From the NCBI GenBank assembly GCA_000435195.1, contig FR880190.1:26664-40077 (forward strand): a stretch of 13,414 nucleotides of DNA, in the 5' to 3' direction. Positions 1 through 7,300 of the stretch are shown piece after piece (positions within the stretch are counted from its first letter, which is position 1; the number at the start of each line of letters is the position of its first letter). The notes beneath the pieces are model-generated. The model worked only from the letters and a program-made list of their open reading frames with translations. It ran no database searches and was not told the DNA's origin. The position numbers and the translations under genes are program-made. Origin of the DNA: Clostridium sp. CAG:169. Lineage in GTDB: Bacteria; Bacillota; Clostridia; Oscillospirales; Ruminococcaceae.

Positions 1-702
1 ACGGTAGCGGTGCGCATCCCCTCCCATCCGGTAGCCAGACAGATTATCCACTGGGCAGGCGTACCGGTGGCAGCGCCTTCGGCAAACCTGTCCGGCTCTC
101 CAAGCCCGACCACTGCCGAACACTGCGTCAATGACCTGTGGGGAAGGGTGGATGCCATTGTGGACGGAGGCGCGTGCAGCGTGGGACTGGAATCGACCGT
201 CCTGTCGCTGGCGGGGGAGCACCCTGTCCTGCTGCGTCCGGGTGCAGTGACTCCGCAGATGCTCCGTCCGTTTTTACCGGATTTGCAGCTGCATGAAGCC
301 ATTACTCACAAGCTTCGGGAAGGGCAGACCGCTGCCTCCCCGGGGATGAAATATAAGCACTATGCACCAAAGGCACAGATTACGATTCTGGATGCGGACA
401 GCCGCGAGTTTGTCGAGTATGTCAACCATCACCGGGAGGAAGGCTTGTTCGCTTTGTGCTTTGAGGAGGACCTTGCGGGACTGCAGGTGCCTGCCATCAG
501 CTTGGGTGCAGACGATGAGGACCAAGCGCGGCGGCTGTTTGCAGCTCTTCGCGAACTGGACCGGCGCGGAGCAAAGAAGGTGTACGCCCGTTGCCCCGAT
601 AAGGATGGGGTAGGGTTGGCAGTCTATAATCGTCTGATTCGCGCAGCAGCCTACCATGAGCAGTCGGTGGATGACCCAAAGCAGGAAAGGTATGATGGAT
701 AA
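1..702 (+). CDS. L-threonylcarbamoyladenylate synthase, Sua5/YrdC/YwlC type (5' end outside window)
   Basis: The enzyme makes threonylcarbamoyl-AMP from threonine, bicarbonate and ATP, the cytosolic first step of the t6A37 modification of ANN-decoding tRNAs. The reading frame is open from base 1 (T-V-A-V-R-I-P-S-H-P), so the N-terminal part of the YrdC domain lies to the left of the window and the GTG at 10 is not the real start. Seen here are the VRIPSHP segment, the SANLSG motif (about bases 82-99), GLESTVL, and LRPGAVT at the end of the YrdC domain. Then come a linker with SPGMKYKHYAP (about 337-369) and a C-terminal Sua5 domain of about 100 residues. The linker and second domain mark it as the long Sua5/YwlC form and not the short TsaC form. 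It is the first visible gene of an operon with coaE, whose start overlaps this stop codon. It contains a TTA codon (274-276), which neighbouring genes mostly avoid. Confidence 0.93.
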   Translation, partial: TVAVRIPSHPVARQIIHWAGVPVAAPSANLSGSPSPTTAEHCVNDLWGRVDAIVDGGACSVGLESTVLSLAGEHPVLLRPGAVTPQMLRPFLPDLQLHEAITHKLREGQTAASPGMKYKHYAPKAQITILDADSREFVEYVNHHREEGLFALCFEEDLAGLQVPAISLGADDEDQARRLFAALRELDRRGAKKVYARCPDKDGVGLAVYNRLIRAAAYHEQSVDDPKQERYDG

Positions 703-1324
703 GATGAAAAATTTGGTCGTTGGACTGACCGGACAGACCGGAGCGGGCAAAACCACCGTTTCGGACTATCTCAAGGAGAACGGCGTCACCATCATCGACG
801 CGGACCACATCGCCCGCGAGGTGGTGGAAAGCGGCAGTGCCTGCATCGCAGACATTGCGTTGGAATTCGGTTGTGAGTACATCAATATGGATGGGACGCT
901 CAACCGCAAAAAGATGGCAAAGACAGTATTTACAGACAAGGCAAAGCTCAAAAAGCTCAATACCCTGATCTTTCCGTATATTATCGACAGCATCCGCACC
1001 CGCACCGCCCAGCTGCGCCGTGAACAGCAGGGCATCATCGTGCTGGATGCGCCCACCCTGTTTGAAAGCGGAGCGGACAGGGAATGTGACTATGTGGTTT
1101 CCATTACCGCTCCCCGACAGCTGCGCCGCGAACGGATTATCCGGCGTGACCGGCTGACCGAAGAGGAAGCGGACCAGCGCATCAACGCCCAGCACGACGA
1201 GGAATACTACAAAAGCCGCTCGTGGCAGGTGTTGGAAAACGACGGGAGTGTCGATGAGCTGAAAAATCAGACCTCGATGCTGCTTTCCCGATTGGAAACG
1301 CTGCTGGAGCAGACGAATCAGTAG
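692..1324 (+). CDS. coaE: dephospho-CoA kinase
   Basis: CoaE phosphorylates the 3'-hydroxyl of the ribose of dephospho-CoA with ATP, the last step of coenzyme A synthesis in the cytosol. The 210-residue product has the usual family length. A P-loop GQTGAGKT lies at residues 14-21, followed by the substrate-binding DADHIAR segment (36-42), LDAPTLFESG (118-127, matching the family's conserved PxLFE region) and an Arg-rich lid (about 143-165). The start is not unique: ATG codons occur at 692, 695 and 704. AGGAAAGG at 683-690 serves 692 or 695 better than 704, and either of these overlaps the upstream stop TAA (700-702), so translation is probably coupled to the Sua5 gene. The gene contains no TTA, CTA or TCA codon, matching the host's bias. 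Identification is firm; only the exact start is uncertain. Confidence 0.95.
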   Translation: MMDKMKNLVVGLTGQTGAGKTTVSDYLKENGVTIIDADHIAREVVESGSACIADIALEFGCEYINMDGTLNRKKMAKTVFTDKAKLKKLNTLIFPYIIDSIRTRTAQLRREQQGIIVLDAPTLFESGADRECDYVVSITAPRQLRRERIIRRDRLTEEEADQRINAQHDEEYYKSRSWQVLENDGSVDELKNQTSMLLSRLETLLEQTNQ

Positions 1325-1351
1325 CTGTTTGAGCGAAAACAAAGGAGTTTG

Positions 1352-1948
1352 GTGTCTTTGAAAAAAAGGCGTACCTCAAAAGGCAAAGGCAGACGGACAG
1401 CCGTTTGGCTGGGACTGGCAGTGCTGCTGGCAGCGGCAGGCTTTGTACTGATGCGTCCTGCCACCGACAGTGTTTACCGCCAGATGTACCCGCGCAAGTA
1501 CAGCCATTACATCGAGCAGTACAGCAAGGAGTATGGCGTGGACAAAAACCTGGTGTATGCGGTCACCCGCATTGAGAGCAACTTTGACCCGCAGGCGGTG
1601 TCCTCTGCGGATGCGCGCGGGCTGATGCAGATGACCAGCGATGCCTTTGACTGGGTGCAGTACCGCATGGGGGACGACAGCGGCGTCAGCTATGAGCAAA
1701 TCTTCGAACCGAAGGTTGCCATCCGGTACGGGACTTATATGCTGCACCTGCTGCTGGAGGAGATGGGGGACGAAAAGCTTGCCATCTGCGCCTACCACGC
1801 GGGTATGAGCAACGTGCGCTCCTGGCTTTCGCAGGAAAACTATTCGAAAGATGGAAAAACACTTGACAAAATACCCTATTCTGATACAGAATGGTATTAT
1901 GATAAAGTTTCTCAGGCAAAGCAGATCTATGAGGAGCTTTATTCTTAA
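1352..1948 (+). CDS. membrane-anchored lytic transglycosylase (SLT domain, GH23)
   Basis: This is a predicted peptidoglycan lytic transglycosylase that cleaves the MurNAc-GlcNAc bond with formation of a 1,6-anhydro product, acting outside the cell membrane. The 198-residue protein begins with a very basic N-terminus, then a single hydrophobic segment (about residues 17-34) that should act as a signal anchor, then an SLT domain from about residue 50 to the end. ESNF (catalytic Glu75) is followed by A-V-S-S-A-D-A-R-G-L-M-Q-M, the family signature, and by CAYHAG (about 146-151), equivalent to the AYNAG motif. AAAGGAG at 1341-1347 precedes three possible starts: TTG 1349, GTG 1352 and TTG 1358. 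GTG 1352 is preferred for spacing (4 bases), with TTG 1358 (10 bases) the alternative. The gap to coaE is about 27 bases, so it is the third gene of the same operon. Its last 100 bases are unusually AT-rich and may carry a promoter for the next gene. Confidence 0.9.
   Translation: MSLKKRRTSKGKGRRTAVWLGLAVLLAAAGFVLMRPATDSVYRQMYPRKYSHYIEQYSKEYGVDKNLVYAVTRIESNFDPQAVSSADARGLMQMTSDAFDWVQYRMGDDSGVSYEQIFEPKVAIRYGTYMLHLLLEEMGDEKLAICAYHAGMSNVRSWLSQENYSKDGKTLDKIPYSDTEWYYDKVSQAKQIYEELYS
1863..1892 (+). promoter_or_regulatory. possible sigma-A promoter inside the transglycosylase 3' end
   Basis: TTGACA at 1863-1868 is a perfect -35 hexamer. An 18-base spacer leads to CAGAAT at 1887-1892 (4 of 6 matches to TATAAT). 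TATTAT at 1895-1900 also fits a -10 box but is 26 bases from the -35. The surrounding sequence turns AT-rich although it is still coding. The likely target is the M18 aminopeptidase about 190 bases downstream. The -10 is weak, so this is tentative. Confidence 0.35.
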
Positions 1949-2086
1949 AATTTTGATCTCTGCCGTGTCCTTGCAGGATGCGGTGCAGATAAATGCCTCT
2001 TTTCTCTGAAGGAGAAAGACTCTGCAAGGGAAAAGTCCCCGCAAAAGGGAAAAGGCTCAATTTTATCAATCAGGAGGATGAACGAT
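1949..2086 (+). promoter_or_regulatory. structured leader upstream of the M18 aminopeptidase
   Basis: This 138-base gap holds several inverted repeats. CCTTGCAG (1969-1976) pairs with CTGCAAGG (2022-2029). Inside that arm TTTCTC (2001-2006) pairs with GAGAAA (2012-2017) around a 5-base loop. GGGA (2028-2031) can pair with TCCC (2036-2039). None is followed by a T-run, so it is not an intrinsic terminator for the transglycosylase gene. It resembles a folded 5' leader, but no known riboswitch consensus was recognised. The ribosome site AGGAGG is at 2072-2077. Confidence 0.35.
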
Positions 2087-3493
2087 ATGGATAAGACCAA
2101 AGGCGAGCTGCTCCAGGAAGAACTGCTGTTCAAACAGGAAAACGGTACCACCCGTCTGTCTGATGAAGAAATCGACAAGGCGTATGCGTTTGCTGAGGAC
2201 TACAAAAAGTTCATGGATGCTGCAAAGATCGAGATCGAGGCTGTTAAAGAGGCAATCAAGCTGCTTGAGGCAAACGGTTATCATGAATTTGAGAGAGGCA
2301 GAAAATACCTGCCGGGCGAAAGATTCTACTACAATAACCGTGGTAAATCTCTCATCTTCGGCACCATGGGTACACGTCCAATCGAAAAAGGCGTAAAGAT
2401 CCTGGCTGCTCATGTAGATTCTCCAAGACTGGACCTCAAACCAAACCCACTGTTTGAAGAAGCTGAACTGGGCTTCCTCAGACCACATTACTACGGCGGC
2501 ATCAAGAAATATCAGTGGCCGACCATTCCGTTGGCACTGCACGGCGACGTTTACAAGAAAGACGGTTCTGTTGTTACCATCACCATCGGTGAAGATGAGA
2601 ACGACCCAATCTTCTGCGTAACCGACCTGCTGCCACACCTTTCTTCCAAACAGAGACAGCAGACTCTGGGCGAAGCATTCAAAGGCGAGTGCCTGAATAT
2701 CCTCATCGGTTCCAGACAGTTCAAGGATGACAAAGCTTCCGAGAAGGTAAAACTGAACCTGATGAAGATCTTCAACGAAAAATACGGCATCACCGAGAGA
2801 GATTTCCTCGGCGCAGAGCTGTGCGTAGTTCCTGCTGACAAAGCAAGAGACGTTGGTCTGGACAGAAGCATGATCGGTGCTTACGGTCACGACGACCGCG
2901 TTTGCGCTTACACCGAGATGATGGCTGAGATCGACAACAAGAACCCAGAGTGGACCTCCGTTGTTATCTTTGCTGACAAAGAAGAGGTTGGTTCCGACGG
3001 CAACACCGGTATGCACTCCAGATTCCTCGAGTACTTCCTGGCAGACCTGGCAGAGCCATACGGCGTTCCGGTAAGACGCGTTCTGAGCAACTCCAAGTGC
3101 CTGTCCGCTGACGTAAGTGCAGCATTCGACCCGGCATTTGCAGACGCTTATGAAAAACAGAACTCCTCCTTCCTGAACTACGGCGTATGTGTTGTAAAAT
3201 ACACCGGTTCCGGCGGTAAAGGCGGCACCAACGACTGCAACGCAAAATTCACCAGCAAGGTATGCGCAATCCTGGATGAAGCAAACGTTGTATGGCAGAT
3301 CGGCGAACTGGGCAAGGTTGACCAGGGCGGCGGCGGCACCGTTGCGAAATTCATCTCCGAGCTGGATGTTGACACCATCGACATCGGCGTACCGGTACTG
3401 TGCATGCACGCACCAATGGAGATCATCTCCAAGGTTGACCTGTATGAGACCTACCGTGGCTTCTACTCCTTCTTGGTAGCAGCAATCGACTAA
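2087..3493 (+). CDS. M18 family zinc aminopeptidase (aminopeptidase I type)
   Basis: This is a cytosolic dinuclear-zinc aminopeptidase of the M18 family (yeast Ape1, mammalian DNPEP), which removes N-terminal residues, often acidic ones, from peptides. The 468-residue product has the family's usual length. Expected metal and catalytic residues, numbered from ATG 2087, are His109 in AAHVDSPR, Asp269 in GHDDR, Glu299/Glu300 in DKEEVGS, Asp342 in SADVSAA and His441 in CMHAPMEI. A Gly-rich stretch GSGGKGGTND lies at about 374-383. An ATG at 2078 abuts AGGAGG (2072-2077) with no spacer, whereas ATG 2087 lies 9 bases after it, so 2087 is preferred. The gene has no TTA, CTA or TCA codon and favours AGA for Arg and CCA for Pro, unlike the GC-richer synonymous choices in coaE and the transglycosylase gene. 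This suggests strong expression. It ends in its own terminator, so it is probably transcribed separately from rpoBC. Confidence 0.95.
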   Translation: MDKTKGELLQEELLFKQENGTTRLSDEEIDKAYAFAEDYKKFMDAAKIEIEAVKEAIKLLEANGYHEFERGRKYLPGERFYYNNRGKSLIFGTMGTRPIEKGVKILAAHVDSPRLDLKPNPLFEEAELGFLRPHYYGGIKKYQWPTIPLALHGDVYKKDGSVVTITIGEDENDPIFCVTDLLPHLSSKQRQQTLGEAFKGECLNILIGSRQFKDDKASEKVKLNLMKIFNEKYGITERDFLGAELCVVPADKARDVGLDRSMIGAYGHDDRVCAYTEMMAEIDNKNPEWTSVVIFADKEEVGSDGNTGMHSRFLEYFLADLAEPYGVPVRRVLSNSKCLSADVSAAFDPAFADAYEKQNSSFLNYGVCVVKYTGSGGKGGTNDCNAKFTSKVCAILDEANVVWQIGELGKVDQGGGGTVAKFISELDVDTIDIGVPVLCMHAPMEIISKVDLYETYRGFYSFLVAAID

Positions 3494-3508
3494 GACAGGA
3501 AAACAAAA

Positions 3509-3537
3509 CCCTCCGCAAATTTTGCGGAGGGTTTTTT
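3509..3537 (+). terminator. intrinsic terminator of the M18 aminopeptidase gene
   Basis: CCCTCCGC (3509-3516) and GCGGAGGG (3524-3531) form an 8-bp GC-rich stem around a 7-base loop, followed by TTTTTT (3532-3537). It is preceded by an A-rich tract and starts 16 bases after the stop codon. Confidence 0.93.
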
Positions 3538-3654
3538 GTGCTTTTGGGGGAATAGAGGAGAAGGTTGTATGAAAATGGAAGATGGAAAAGCAGAGCAAAC
3601 AGCAGCTGGATTGGATTGCTGCTGCACAGAGGAAACTTTTTATACACCGGCAGA

Positions 3655-3683
3655 TTGCAGGAAGAAATCCGCTGTGGTACAAT
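3655..3683 (+). promoter_or_regulatory. extended -10 promoter for the DUF2500-type gene
   Basis: TACAAT at 3678-3683 is preceded by TGG (3675-3677), giving an extended -10. A partial -35, TTGCAG, lies at 3655-3660 with a 17-base spacer. Transcription would begin near 3690, just before the ribosome site of the gene starting at 3709. The preceding strong terminator means this gene needs its own promoter. Confidence 0.5.
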
Positions 3684-3708
3684 GAAAAAAATGAGAGGGG
3701 GAAGGCGA

Positions 3709-4113
3709 ATGTTTTTCTGGATGGATACTTTATTCCCGGTTTTTTTCTTTGCAATTACAGCAATCGTTGTAGCAACGTTCGTGGTGATATTTGTAAAAGG
3801 AATCAGGGAGTGGAACCACAACAACCATTCTCCGGTGCTGACAGTGCCGGCAAAGGTGGTGGCAAAACGAGAGCACCGCTCGCACAACAGTGCCGCAGGG
3901 GACGACATCGTCCACACCAGTACCAGCTACTATGCCACCTTTGAGGTAGAAAGCGGGGACCGCATGGAGCTGAGCCTTTCCGGCAGGGAATACGGGCTGC
4001 TGGCGCAGGGGGACGTGGGAAAGCTGACCTTTCAGGGAAGCCGTTATCACCGCTTTGAGAGAACCCGCGTACAGACAGGGCAGACAGAAGAGCCGACGGG
4101 AAATGATTGGTAA
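3709..4113 (+). CDS. small membrane protein of the DUF2500 (YhhM-like) family
   Basis: The function is unknown. The 134-residue protein has a short N-terminus, one long hydrophobic segment (about residues 6-30) and then a soluble domain. That domain has VLTVPAKVVAKR at 43-54, an alternating Tyr/Thr-rich strand (STSYYATFEV, 71-80), SGDRMEL, SGREYG (91-96) and GKLTFQG (104-110). This layout matches DUF2500 proteins such as E. coli YhhM. An in-frame ATG at 3682 and an open frame further upstream exist. ATG 3709 is preferred because a GA-rich ribosome site (AGGGGG at 3696-3701) lies 7 bases before it and the hydrophobic segment then begins at the N-terminus. The gene stands between two terminators with its own promoter, so it appears to be a single-gene unit, and its position beside rpoB says little about its role. 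The family assignment is from motif recall. Confidence 0.82.
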   Translation: MFFWMDTLFPVFFFAITAIVVATFVVIFVKGIREWNHNNHSPVLTVPAKVVAKREHRSHNSAAGDDIVHTSTSYYATFEVESGDRMELSLSGREYGLLAQGDVGKLTFQGSRYHRFERTRVQTGQTEEPTGNDW

Positions 4114-4132
4114 AAATTTGGCATATATAAAC

Positions 4133-4163
4133 AAAACTCCGATTAAAAAATCGGAGTTTTTCT
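4133..4163 (+). terminator. intrinsic terminator after the DUF2500-type gene
   Basis: AAAACTCCGATT (4133-4144) pairs perfectly with AATCGGAGTTTT (4149-4160) around an AAAA loop, and T residues continue to 4161. The A-tract on the other side means it could also stop transcription coming from the right. Confidence 0.9.
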
Positions 4164-4186
4164 TCAAGCCCGCAACAGGCAAAAGA

Positions 4187-4215
4187 TTGACTTTAAGGAC
4201 AAAATACAATATAAT
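4187..4215 (+). promoter_or_regulatory. strong sigma-A promoter of rpoB-rpoC
   Basis: TTGACT (4187-4192) and a perfect TATAAT (4210-4215) are separated by exactly 17 bases. A second TATAAT at 4218-4223 lacks a well-spaced -35. The expected start is near 4222, giving a leader of about 155 bases before rpoB. It lies directly after the upstream terminator, so rpoBC is driven from here and not by read-through. Confidence 0.85.
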
Positions 4216-4276
4216 ATTATAATGTATCAAAATGGCTACTTATGGATTTAACCAAATATATTGTAGCACACAACAG

Positions 4277-4350
4277 TTGAAAATTCAATACCTTCTTGCA
4301 GGATATTGAATTTAAAGGGAAAAAAGTTGTACACAATAGACAATTTTCAA
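4277..4350 (+). promoter_or_regulatory. rpoB leader with overlapping inverted repeats
   Basis: AAATTCAATA (4281-4290) is perfectly complementary to TATTGAATTT (4304-4313). The overlapping TTGAAAATT (4277-4285) is perfectly complementary to AATTTTCAA (4342-4350). The two pairings share bases 4281-4285 and cannot both form. There is no T-run after either stem, so neither is a standard terminator. A regulatory role is inference, and the AT-richness makes chance pairing easier. Confidence 0.35.
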
Positions 4351-4376
4351 ATAAGCGGATTGGAGTGGATAAGCCT

Positions 4377-7300
4377 ATGGTGAATGTTAAGCCGGTACAT
4401 CTGGGTAAAAATGTTCGAATGAGCTTTTCTCGGATCGATGAGGTTCTGGAAATGCCAAACCTGATCGAGGTGCAGAAAAACTCCTACAAATGGTTTCTTG
4501 AGGAGGGATTGAAGGAAGTATTTAAGGATATTTCCGAGATTTCGGACTATCAGGGCAATCTGGTGCTCGACTTTATTGACTACCGTCTTGACGAGACCCC
4601 AAAATACACCATCGAAGAGTGCAAAGAGCGTGACGCGACCTATGCGGCTCCTCTGCGCGTTCGTGCAAGCCTGCTGAACAAGGAAACCGGAGAGGTAAAA
4701 GAGCAGGACATCTTTATGGGTGATTTTCCGGTCATGACACCAAGCGGCACCTTCATCATCAACGGTGCAGAGCGTGTCATTGTTTCCCAGCTGGTTCGTT
4801 CCCCCGGTGTTTATTATGGAGTATCCCGCGACAAAGCCGGTAAAGAGCTGTTCTCCACCACAGTGATTCCAAACCGCGGCGCATGGCTTGAATATGAGAC
4901 CGACTCCAACGACGTTTTCTATGTTCGTATTGATAAAAACAGAAAGCTGCCGGTAACCACCTTCATCCGTGCTCTCGGACTTTCCAGCGACGGACAGATC
5001 CTGGAATTCTTTGGAGATGACCCGCGCATCGTTGCGACCATCGAAAAGGACAGCACCAACAACACCGAAGAAGCGCTGCTGGAAGTATACAGAAAGCTGC
5101 GTCCGGGCGAGCCGCCGACAGTGGACAGCGCACAGAGCCATCTGAACGCACTGTTCTTCGACGCAAGAAGATATGACCTGTCCCGCGTTGGACGTTATAA
5201 ATACAATAAAAAACTGGGCATCGCTTCCCGTATCAACGGACACATTGTTGCCGAGCCAATCATCAACAGCCGCACCGGCGAAGTGATGGCAGAGCCGGAC
5301 GAAGTGCTGACCCGTGCAAAAGCAGAGGAGATCGAGCGCGCAGGCGTGGACACCGTTTTCCTCAAGTGCGGCGACCGCATTGTCAAGGTCATCTCCAACG
5401 GCATGGTGGACCTGCTGGACTATGTTTCCTGCTACACCGAGGATGAACTGGAAGAAATCGGCGTCAACGAGAAGGTACGCTTCAGCGTGCTGTGCGAGAT
5501 TCTGGACAGCTGCAGCTCCGACGAGGACTTGCGCCAGATGATTAAGGACCGCGCAGATGACCTGATTCCAAAGCACATCATCAAGGACGACATCTTTGCG
5601 ACCATCAACTATCTGTGCTGCCTGGGCAACGGCGTCGGCTCCACCGACGACATCGACCATCTGGGCAACAGAAGAATCCGCTCGGTCGGCGAGCTGCTGC
5701 AGAACCAGTTCCGCATCGGCTTCTCCAGAATGGAGAGGGTCATCCGCGAGCGTATGACCACACAGGCACAGGATATGGAGGTCATCACCCCACAGGCGCT
5801 GATCAACATCCGTCCGGTGGTTGCTTCCATCAAAGAATTTTTCGGTTCCTCTCCTCTGTCTCAGTTTATGGACCAGAACAACCCTCTGGCAGAGCTGACC
5901 CACAAGCGCCGTCTTTCTGCGCTGGGTCCTGGCGGTCTTTCCCGTGACCGTGCCGGATTTGAGGTCCGTGACGTACATTACAGCCACTACGGAAGGATGT
6001 GCCCGGTAGAGACCCCTGAAGGTCCGAACATCGGTCTGATCTCCTACCTGGCTACCTTTGCAAGAATCAACAAATACGGCTTTGTAGAGGCACCATACCG
6101 CCGCGTGGACAAAGAAACCGGCAAGGTGCTCGACGAAGTAGAATATATGACTGCTGACCGCGAGGATGAGTTCATCGTCGCACAGGCAAACGAACCGCTG
6201 ACCGAAGAAGGCACCTTTGCCAACAAGATGGTATCGGTTCGTCACCGCGACATGGTTAAAATCGTAGAGCGTGAACAGGTAGACTACATGGACGTATCTC
6301 CAAAGATGGTTGTATCGGTTGCAACTGCGATGATCCCGTTCCTGGAGAACGACGATACCAACCGTGCGCTGATGGGTGCGAACATGCAGCGTCAGGCAGT
6401 TCCGCTTCTCAAGACCGAGAACCCAATCGTTGGTACCGGTATGGAGTATAAAGCGGCAGTTGACTCCGGCGTTTGCGTTGTTTCCGACGTCAACGGCGTG
6501 GTTGACCGCGTAGACGCGACTAAGGTCGTTGTCAGAACCGATGAGGGAGAGCTGAAAAACTTCCACATCATCAAGTTCATGCGCTCCAACCAGGGCACTT
6601 GCTTCAACCAGCGTCCAATCGTCAGCGCAGGCGAACGAGTTACCGTTGGTCAGGTACTGGCAGATGGTCCTGCGACCAGCAACGGCGAGATTTCGCTGGG
6701 TAAAAATGCGCTGATCGGCTTTATGACCTGGGAAGGCTACAACTACGAGGACGCGGTCCTGCTCAACGAGAGAATGGTCCGCGACGACGTATATACCTCC
6801 ATTCATATCGAGGAACACGAAATCGAAGCGCGTGACACCAAGCTCGGACCGGAAGAGATTACCCGCGACATTCCAAACGTGGGCGAGGATGCTCTGAAGG
6901 AATTGGACGAGCGTGGCATCATCCGCATCGGTGCAGAGGTACATTCCGGCGACATTCTGGTCGGTAAGGTTACCCCGAAGGGTGAAACCGAGCTGAATGC
7001 AGAGGAAAGACTGCTGCGCGCCATCTTCGGTGAAAAGGCAAGAGAGGTCCGCGATACCTCCCTGCGCGTTCCACACGGCGAATACGGCATCATCGTGGAT
7101 GTCAAGGTGTTCACCAGAGAAAATTCGGATGAGCTTTCTCCGGGTGTCAACATGGTCGTTCGCTGCTATATCGCACAGAAACGTAAGATCTCCGTCGGAG
7201 ATAAGATGGCGGGACGTCACGGAAACAAGGGTGTTGTTTCCCGCATCCTGCCGCAGGAAGATATGCCGTTCCTGGAGGACGGACGTCCGCTGGACATCGT

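Noticed and set aside
497..1342. A 281-codon minus-strand frame opposite coaE
   Set aside because: It is in-phase antisense to coaE, which has all family motifs. The frame has no domain of its own.
1955..2040. A glycine or other known riboswitch before the peptidase gene
   Set aside because: Some short purine-rich stretches look superficially similar, but the conserved aptamer cores are missing and no terminator follows.
3565..3708. An N-terminal extension of the DUF2500 protein from 3565 or 3682
   Set aside because: The best ribosome site serves ATG 3709, the extension holds the likely promoter, and family members begin close to the hydrophobic segment.
2066..3754. A 562-codon minus-strand frame opposite the M18 peptidase
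   Set aside because: It is in phase with the peptidase codons and runs straight through the terminator hairpin. It reflects codon avoidance, not a gene.
4296..4376. A 27-residue N-terminal extension of RpoB from TTG 4296
   Set aside because: There is no ribosome site at the right distance, it overlaps an inverted repeat, and it contains the only TCA codon of the frame. The family N-terminus begins just after ATG 4377.
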